From: an uncultured Bacilli bacterium
GTDB lineage: Bacteria; Bacillota_I; Bacilli_A; RF39; UBA660
DNA length: 20,526 nucleotides
Assembly (NCBI GenBank): GCA_944350405.1
Contig: CALVPC010000006.1
Span: 1 to 20,526, forward strand
Direction of reading: 5' to 3'
Shown: piece after piece, positions 15,937 through 20,526 of the stretch
How positions within the stretch are numbered: position 1 is the first letter of the stretch
Layout of the letters: the number at the start of each line of letters is the position of its first letter
Notes under the pieces: model-generated
The model's input: only the letters and a program-made list of their open reading frames with translations
Told to the model about the DNA's origin: nothing
Databases searched by the model: none
Position numbers and translations under genes: made by a program

Positions 15937-15954
15937 ATGGGAAAGTGATATAAT
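15927..15954 (+). promoter_or_regulatory. Promoter of the transposase/sirtuin chimera
   Basis: TTACTT (15927-15932), a 16-bp spacer and the extended -10 TGATATAAT (TATAAT at 15949-15954). The promoter is framed by CTTTATTTTAACCA at 15893-15906 and its exact inverse at 15960-15973. Confidence 0.55.
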
Positions 15955-15988
15955 ATAAGTGGTTAAAATAAAGAAAGTAAGTGATAAA

Positions 15989-16723
15989 ATGATAACAATA
16001 AATAAAAATATGCAAAGTGAAATCTTAATGACTACTATGGAAGAGATTGTCCCTGAAGATAGTTTGTTTCGTAAGATAGATAAATACATAGATTTCACTT
16101 TTATTTATGATGAAGTAAAAGATTTATATTGTGAAAACAATGGAAGACCAAGTATAGATCCGGTTGTTTTGTTTAAACTAGTTAAAAATAAAAATTATTT
16201 TGTTATTACAACAAACGTAGATGGACAATTCCTAAAAGCAGGTTTTAATCATAATAAAGTATTCGAAGTACAAGGTTCGCTTTCTAAAATACAATGTGCT
16301 GTTGGCTGTCACAACAAACTATATGATGATTTAAAAATGGTTAGAAATATGTTAAAAGAAAATAATAATTGTACAATTCCCACAAAACTTGTTCCTATCT
16401 GCCCAGTATGCAAAGGAAAAATGGAAGTTAATTTAAGAAAAGATGCTTTTTTTGTTGAAGATGATAATTGGCATAAATTAAATCATAATTATGAACAATT
16501 TGTTAATGAGAATAAAGATAAAAAATTGATTTTAATAGAATTAGGCGTAGGATTTAATACTCCTAGCATCATTCGTTTTCCTTTTGAACGCATGGTTTTA
16601 GAATATAAAGATACAACATTAATAAGAGTAAATAACAAATATTCAGATCTAGCATTTGAAATAGAAGACAAAACTATTCTTATTAATGATGATTGTAATA
16701 GTTTTATTAAAAAAATATTATAA
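15989..16723 (+). pseudogene. In-frame chimera: IS1182 transposase N-terminus joined to SirTM-type sirtuin C-terminus
   Basis: The frame encodes 244 residues. Residues 1 to about 64 (EIVPEDSLFRKIDKYIDF, then NNGRPSIDPVVLFKLV) are the N-terminus of an IS1182-family transposase. From about 65 the sequence switches, without a stop, to a macrodomain-linked class (SirTM) sirtuin: NYFVITTN76VDGQFLKAGF, VQ95GS, zinc ligands C103, C107, C138 and C141, WHKLNHNYE and LIELGVGFNTP. The Asn and Gln correspond to the active-site positions of SirTM. The N-terminal NAD-binding half (GAGxS) and the rest of the transposase are missing, so activity of either parent is unlikely. The join falls near 16175-16187. 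GTG 15959 is an alternative start; no strong ribosome binding site is visible. No lipoate-ligase or GcvH-L partners are here. Confidence 0.75.
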
Positions 16724-16753
16724 TTTATAGTTATAAACAAAACATAAATTTTA

Positions 16754-16783
16754 TTGTAATAACAAGTATATTTGTTATATAAT
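16754..16783 (+). promoter_or_regulatory. Promoter of the DUF1292/lipoprotein pair with a central palindrome
   Basis: TTGTAA (16754-16759) and TATAAT (16778-16783) are 18 bp apart. ATAACAA (16759-16765) and its exact inverse TTGTTAT (16772-16778) fill the space between the boxes with a 6-bp gap, like a repressor site. TTAGGAGG precedes the ATG at 16809. Confidence 0.6.
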
Positions 16784-16808
16784 TAAAGTTGTTAGGAGGA
16801 AAAAAATA

Positions 16809-17054
16809 ATGGTTACAAAACTAGATGGAGATTTTATAACAATTAATACTAAAGATGGAACAAAAAAAACAGCAGAATTAATTAGTAAATTTAAAATTCC
16901 AAATTTGGGAGAATATGTTATTTATAAAATAGATAAAATGTTTTATGGAGCTAAATATAATTTTAATGGAGAGGAAACATTACTAGATACTAATTTAACA
17001 GATATAGAAAAAAAGGCTTTAAATGAAGCGTTTTATCAGTTGGGGGTGAAATAA
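16809..17054 (+). CDS. DUF1292 (YrzB/UPF0473-like) small protein
   Basis: This 81-residue protein has the DUF1292 pattern: two short strands (FITINTKDGTKKTAELISKF), the conserved GEYVIYKIDK in the middle, then KYNFNGEETLLDT and a final helix TDIEKKALNEAFYQL. DUF1292 proteins are small cytoplasmic proteins of unknown function; in many Bacillota a copy is near alaS-ruvX, but none of those genes is here. TTAGGAGG lies upstream. The stop overlaps the next ATG in TAATG (17052-17056), with a GGGGGTGA site in the 3' end, so the next gene should be translated by coupling. The pairing of this protein with a lipoprotein is unusual. Confidence 0.68.
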   Translation: MVTKLDGDFITINTKDGTKKTAELISKFKIPNLGEYVIYKIDKMFYGAKYNFNGEETLLDTNLTDIEKKALNEAFYQLGVK

Positions 17055-17827
17055 TGTTGAATTTTGATTCTAATCATACCACTATTGAAGGTAATTTAAA
17101 TCAAAAAAAAGGAAAACATAGTTTAAAAAATATGGTTGTTACAGGATTGCTTATTACTAATATTCTAACATTTAGTGGCTGTGCTAAAACTGTTGATTGT
17201 GATATTGAGGGAATTCATGCCCATTATTACGTAAATGAAGAAGATCTAGGTAGATATATTATTAGTGAAAAAAGTTCTGTATCAGGATTAGATAGACTAG
17301 ATAATTATGTTTATATAGATCAAGAAAATGTTGAATTATTAGAATTTGTTAATAAAAATGATTTATTTAGAATTGAAGATAATAAAGAGTATATTTCTAA
17401 CATAACTGAAACCCAAGAGGATTACAAAGAATATAGATATAGTTATTATTATCTTATACCAATTCCAGTAATTCATAGTACTGGTAAGACTACATTTACT
17501 ACATATAATTACATACCAAAAGCAGCACATTCTTGGACAAGTAATCCCGATAAAAATAATTTAACTGGAGAAGAAAGAATTTGTCATTATGTATACTATG
17601 GATATAAAATAATTCAAAAAGATGGAAATTATGAATTGGAAAAGAGCAACCCAGTTGATAATTTAAATGAATTACCAGAAGGATATGATTATATAAAAGA
17701 GAAATTTTATGAAGTCGTAGATTTAAATAATAAAAACGAAAAATTAGATTATGAAGATGGTCCAGAAGAAGATAAAGAAATAATTAGCGAAGAAGAATAT
17801 AATAAGTCTAAAAGTAAAACAAGATAA
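17054..17827 (+). CDS. Lipoprotein of unknown function
   Basis: The protein has 257 residues. A long basic N-region (KKGKHSLKN) and a hydrophobic segment lead to the lipobox FSGC with C43, so it is probably lipidated and anchored outside. The mature part is dominated by Tyr, Asp and Glu: CDIEGIHAHYYVNEEDLGRY, a Tyr-rich stretch (YKEYRYSYYYL, 122-132), and an acidic C-terminal tail with EDGPEEDKE. C49 and another Cys near 182 could bond. I do not recognise the family. The first residues before the lipobox are unusually long; a start at a later Met would lose the basic region, so I keep 17054. It is translationally coupled to the DUF1292 gene. Confidence 0.7.
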   Translation: MLNFDSNHTTIEGNLNQKKGKHSLKNMVVTGLLITNILTFSGCAKTVDCDIEGIHAHYYVNEEDLGRYIISEKSSVSGLDRLDNYVYIDQENVELLEFVNKNDLFRIEDNKEYISNITETQEDYKEYRYSYYYLIPIPVIHSTGKTTFTTYNYIPKAAHSWTSNPDKNNLTGEERICHYVYYGYKIIQKDGNYELEKSNPVDNLNELPEGYDYIKEKFYEVVDLNNKNEKLDYEDGPEEDKEIISEEEYNKSKSKTR

Positions 17828-17834
17828 AAAACTG

Positions 17835-17873
17835 TAAAAAGATAATTAGATTACTTACTAAATTATCTTTTTA
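17835..17873 (+). terminator. Terminator after the lipoprotein gene
   Basis: AAAAAGATAATT (17835-17846) has its exact inverse at 17860-17871, with a 13-base loop and T-rich sequence after. Confidence 0.78.
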
Positions 17874-17915
17874 TATATAAAAATAACCATCTATACCATT
17901 TTTAGGAGGTTTAAA

Positions 17916-18803
17916 ATGATATTAAATGTAAGTGGAAGAACAGATATTATTGCATTCTATTCCCAATGGTTTATCAATCGTTACAAAGAAGGATTTGTAG
18001 ACGTTAGAAATCCATTTAATCAAAACATGGTTAGTAGAATATATTTTAATGATGTTGATGCCATTATGTTCTGCACTAAAAATCCTATTCCCATTTTGCC
18101 TTATTTAAAAGAAATAGATAAACCAATTGAATTTCATGTTACTATAACACCATACAAAAATGATATAGAGCCTAATGTCCCATTCAAAAAAGATATTATC
18201 GAGGCTATAAAACAAGTATCAAATATAATAGGAAAACAGCATTTAAGTGTTAGATATGATCCAATATTTATAAGTGACAAATATTCTTTAGAATATCATA
18301 AAAAAGCCTTTGAAAAACTATGCTCTTTACTTAATGGATATATAAATAGAATAATAATATCCTTTATAGATGAATATAAAAATGTTAGAAAAAACCAAAA
18401 TATTTTAAAAATGAAAGAAATGACAGAAAACGATTATAAAGAAATAGGAACTTCATTTAGTAAAAGTGCTAAAAAATATAATATAATTGTACATACTTGT
18501 TTCGAGGACAAAAATTTATGTGAATATGGATTTACCAAAGGAGAATGTATGTCTAAAGAACTTGCATACAAATTAACAGGTAAAACGTATAAAAAATGGA
18601 CTGCCAGGAAAGAAAAAAAGTGTAATTGTGTAGAGATGGTAGACATAGGAGTTTATAATTCATGTAAGCATTTTTGCAAATATTGTTATGCTAATTTCGA
18701 TGAAAAACAAGTTATAAATAATTTTAATAATCATAATCCAAATTCATCACTATTAGTAGGAGAATTAAAAAAGGATGATATAATAAAGATAAGAGTAAAT
18801 TAG
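17916..18803 (+). CDS. DUF1848-family protein with C-terminal CX3CX2C cluster
   Basis: The protein has 295 residues. The N-terminus SGRTDIIAFYSQWFINRYKEG and VRNPFN (about 31-36), then FCTKNPIPIL, VRYDPIF and ISFIDEYKNV are DUF1848 signatures. Cysteines near the end form C250-x3-C254-x2-C257 (CKHFCKYCYANF), with C236 and C238 just before. That spacing is the one used by radical SAM enzymes to hold a 4Fe-4S cluster, and the 'RYDP' and 'TKNP' segments resemble spore photolyase-type proteins (SPASM and partners not present). The role is not established. A strong AGGAGG lies before the ATG. It has no close operon partner upstream. Confidence 0.85.
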   Translation: MILNVSGRTDIIAFYSQWFINRYKEGFVDVRNPFNQNMVSRIYFNDVDAIMFCTKNPIPILPYLKEIDKPIEFHVTITPYKNDIEPNVPFKKDIIEAIKQVSNIIGKQHLSVRYDPIFISDKYSLEYHKKAFEKLCSLLNGYINRIIISFIDEYKNVRKNQNILKMKEMTENDYKEIGTSFSKSAKKYNIIVHTCFEDKNLCEYGFTKGECMSKELAYKLTGKTYKKWTARKEKKCNCVEMVDIGVYNSCKHFCKYCYANFDEKQVINNFNNHNPNSSLLVGELKKDDIIKIRVN

Positions 18804-18860
18804 TAATTAAAATAGAAAACTAGAGCAAGATAAATAGCAATTTAAAAGGAGAATTGTAAG

Positions 18861-19538
18861 ATGCGCAATCTTGATAAATATTTTGAAAATAAAAATATAG
18901 AATATGATAAATTATTAGAATATGGATTTATTTTAAATAATAATAATTATATTTTTGACAAGAACATAAACAATAATAACTTTAAGGTAGTAGTAGAAAT
19001 TTCTCAAACTAAAAAAACATCAAAAGTATTAGATTTATCGATTAATAATGAGTATTTACTTGTTGATATTAAAGATTCAGTGGGTAATTTTGTTGGAAAA
19101 TTAAAAGAAGAATATGAAAATATTTTAAATGATATTATAAAAAAATGTACTACTCCTAATATATTTAAAAGTACTCAAGCCAAAAAAATAATTAAATATA
19201 TAAAAGAAAAATATAATGATGATTTAGAATATTTATGGAAAAAATTTCCGAACAATGCCATATGGAGAAATAAAAATAATAATAAATGGTATGGAGCATT
19301 ACTAGAGATACCTGAAAGCAAGTTGGGAATTGAATCAGATAAAATAATTGAAATTATTGATTTGAGATATCAAAAAGATAAAATAAAAGAAATAGTTGAT
19401 AAACAAAAAGTATTTACAGGTTATCATATGAATAAAAATAGTTGGATTACAATAAAACTAGACGGAAGTGTAAAAACAGAAAAAATATTTACTCTTATTG
19501 ATAATAGTTATAATATATCATTAAATAAAAAATATTAG
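18861..19538 (+). CDS. MmcQ/YjbR-family protein
   Basis: This 225-residue protein's C-terminal ~120 residues carry the MmcQ/YjbR pattern: FPNNAIWRNKNNNKWYGALLEI (about 129-150), IIEIIDLRY, then GYHMNKNSWITIKLDGSV and a final EKIFTLIDNSY. The fold is CyaY-like, and the family is often called DNA-binding, though the function is not proven. The N-terminal ~90 residues look like a second, diverged half, as in two-domain relatives. AAAGGAGAA lies before the ATG. It stops with TAG and the next gene follows 17 bases later, so the two are probably cotranscribed. Confidence 0.85.
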   Translation: MRNLDKYFENKNIEYDKLLEYGFILNNNNYIFDKNINNNNFKVVVEISQTKKTSKVLDLSINNEYLLVDIKDSVGNFVGKLKEEYENILNDIIKKCTTPNIFKSTQAKKIIKYIKEKYNDDLEYLWKKFPNNAIWRNKNNNKWYGALLEIPESKLGIESDKIIEIIDLRYQKDKIKEIVDKQKVFTGYHMNKNSWITIKLDGSVKTEKIFTLIDNSYNISLNKKY

Positions 19539-19555
19539 AAAGGAGGCTATGTAAA

Positions 19556-19792
19556 ATGTTAAAAAGGTTAGAAGGAAGTATATTATTAATAATTATAGGA
19601 GAAGTTTTATTTTGGGCACTATCATATTTTTCAAATAATGATAATAGTAATTTTTCAGAATTTACCTCTGGAGTTTTATTAGGCCTATCAGTTGGTATGA
19701 AAGTAATAGGAATTATGCTCTTACTATTCTCAATAATTAAATATCGAAAAAATGAAAACAAGATAGATAGTATAAAAGATTCAAAAAAATAA
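19556..19792 (+). CDS. Small two-span membrane protein
   Basis: This 78-residue protein has two hydrophobic stretches, SILLIIIGEVLFWALSYF (about 8-25) and LLGLSVGMKVIGIMLLLFSII (about 41-61), separated by an Asn/Ser-rich loop, with a charged tail KYRKNENKID. I do not recognise the family. AAAGGAGG about 10 bases before the ATG supports the start; the nearer ATG in GCTATGTAA stops at once. It lies between the MmcQ/YjbR gene and the flavodoxin-domain gene; the 55 bases after it hold no clear terminator. Confidence 0.7.
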   Translation: MLKRLEGSILLIIIGEVLFWALSYFSNNDNSNFSEFTSGVLLGLSVGMKVIGIMLLLFSIIKYRKNENKIDSIKDSKK

Positions 19793-19847
19793 TAGCAATT
19801 GTTTTATTAATATTCATATAAATAAAAAATACAATTATGGAGGAACT

Positions 19848-20381
19848 ATGAATAGTATTATAATATATGGTTCCCATTATGGAACAACCAAACAATATGC
19901 AGAAGAGCTTTCAAGACAAACTAATATAGAAAGAGTTTCTTTTAAAAATGTAAAAGAAATAAATAATTATGATAAGATTATTTACTTAGGAGCACTATAT
20001 GCTGGTGGAGTATTAGGTATGGCAAAAAAACTAAACAAATTAAACAATATATCGAACAAAACAATTATAATAGCTACAGTTGGACTTGCAGATCCCACAG
20101 ATGAAGTAAATAAAAATAACATAAGAAATAATATAAAAATACAACTAAAAAAAGAAGTATTTGAAAACGCAAAAATATTTCATTTAAGAGGAGGAATAGA
20201 CTATACACAATTAAATTTTGTACATAAAACAATGCTGAAATTACTTTATAATAGAATTAAAAATTTACCAGAAGAAAAGAAAACACCAGAAGATAAAGCA
20301 ATGATAGATACTTATAATAAAAAAGTTAATTTTATCGAGTTTTCCACTTTAGATAAAATAATAAATGAAATACAAAAATAA
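19848..20381 (+). CDS. Flavodoxin-domain protein (HemG-like flavodoxin_5)
   Basis: The protein has 177 residues. The N-terminal phosphate-binding loop GSHYGTTKQYAEEL (about 8-21) holds FMN; IIYLGALYAGGVLG (about 44-57) and IIATVGLADP (about 74-83) follow in flavodoxin order. The C-terminal region with HLRGGIDYTQLNFVHKTMLKLLYNRI matches flavodoxin domains of the protoporphyrinogen-oxidase HemG type rather than long-chain electron-carrier flavodoxins. No haem synthesis genes are here, so the partner is open. TGGAGGAA lies just before the ATG. It is followed by a perfect palindrome at 20384-20401 and then a terminator. Confidence 0.85.
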   Translation: MNSIIIYGSHYGTTKQYAEELSRQTNIERVSFKNVKEINNYDKIIYLGALYAGGVLGMAKKLNKLNNISNKTIIIATVGLADPTDEVNKNNIRNNIKIQLKKEVFENAKIFHLRGGIDYTQLNFVHKTMLKLLYNRIKNLPEEKKTPEDKAMIDTYNKKVNFIEFSTLDKIINEIQK

Positions 20382-20383
20382 AA

Positions 20384-20401
20384 GATAAATTCCAATTTAT
20401 C
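20384..20401. repeat. 8-bp perfect inverted repeat just after the flavodoxin stop
   Basis: GATAAATT and AATTTATC are separated by CC. As RNA it is a weak hairpin; as DNA it looks like an operator, but it is composed almost only of A and T. Confidence 0.5.
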
Positions 20402-20415
20402 AAATATATAATTTA

Positions 20416-20446
20416 GGGCTTATCAGAAATGATAGGTTCTTTTTTT
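20416..20446 (+). terminator. Terminator after the flavodoxin-domain gene
   Basis: GGGCTTATCA pairs with TGATAGGTTC (three wobbles) around a GAAA loop, followed by T7. From 20447 to the edge a GGGGTGA site occurs but no supported start follows it. Confidence 0.85.
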
Positions 20447-20526
20447 ATGCTCAAAATAGAAAGGGGTGAAAAAATTACAATAATATTATTTCTTAATGAT
20501 TATTAAAAATATTTTATATTTGATTG

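Noticed and set aside
1..20526. CRISPR array, tRNA or rRNA
   Set aside because: No regularly spaced direct repeats, and no GC-richer patch with a cloverleaf was seen on either strand.

Overview
The window comes from a very AT-rich, low-GC Gram-positive bacterium (Bacillota). The evidence is AGGAGG-type ribosome binding sites, TTGNNN/TATAAT promoters, a sortase with a wall-anchored adhesin, lipoproteins with lipoboxes, and YtxH, LiaF-like and YdbS/YdbT proteins. A host-associated gut lineage of Bacilli (RF39/Erysipelotrichia-like) or Clostridia is my best guess. All 24 complete genes listed here stop with TAA (21) or TAG (3), never TGA. Nearly all genes lie on the + strand; the exceptions are a left-edge fragment and a Fic gene. 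I see no tRNA, rRNA or CRISPR array.

Layout. At 1-298 (-) is a possible phage minor-capsid remnant. An extended -10 promoter then starts a metabolic run: SDR epimerase/dehydratase, dihydrofolate reductase, and an FAD oxidoreductase with a C-terminal Rieske domain, closed by a terminator at 3617. Next is a surface module: a thioester adhesin with four CnaB/SpaA-like repeats and an atypical VPDTM sorting signal, overlapping its own sortase, which has Gln where the catalytic Arg normally sits. MtaD-type deaminase and an O6-alkylguanine methyltransferase follow, then a YtxH protein and a 26-residue membrane peptide (8959-9039) whose promoter sits inside a perfect 11-bp inverted repeat. That peptide gene converges on a Fic gene through a shared terminator.

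The run at 10118-14221 looks like one operon for the cell envelope: a YjdF-like membrane protein, a LiaF-like protein, the bPH2 proteins YdbS and YdbT, and a uracil-DNA-glycosylase-fold protein. DUF362 and a YehR-like lipoprotein come next, then a cluster of hairpins. At 15989-16723 is an in-frame chimera: the first ~64 residues of an IS1182-type transposase joined to the C-terminal two thirds of a SirTM-type sirtuin. The right part holds a DUF1292 gene coupled to an unknown lipoprotein, a DUF1848 protein with a CX3CX2C cluster, a MmcQ/YjbR protein, a small membrane protein, and a flavodoxin-domain protein with a strong terminator.

The most interesting points are the IS1182-sirtuin chimera, the thioester adhesin with its odd sortase, the 26-residue peptide under a palindromic promoter, and the Fic protein that seems to have lost its inhibitory glutamate. 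All product calls rest on motif recognition by eye; no database search was run.
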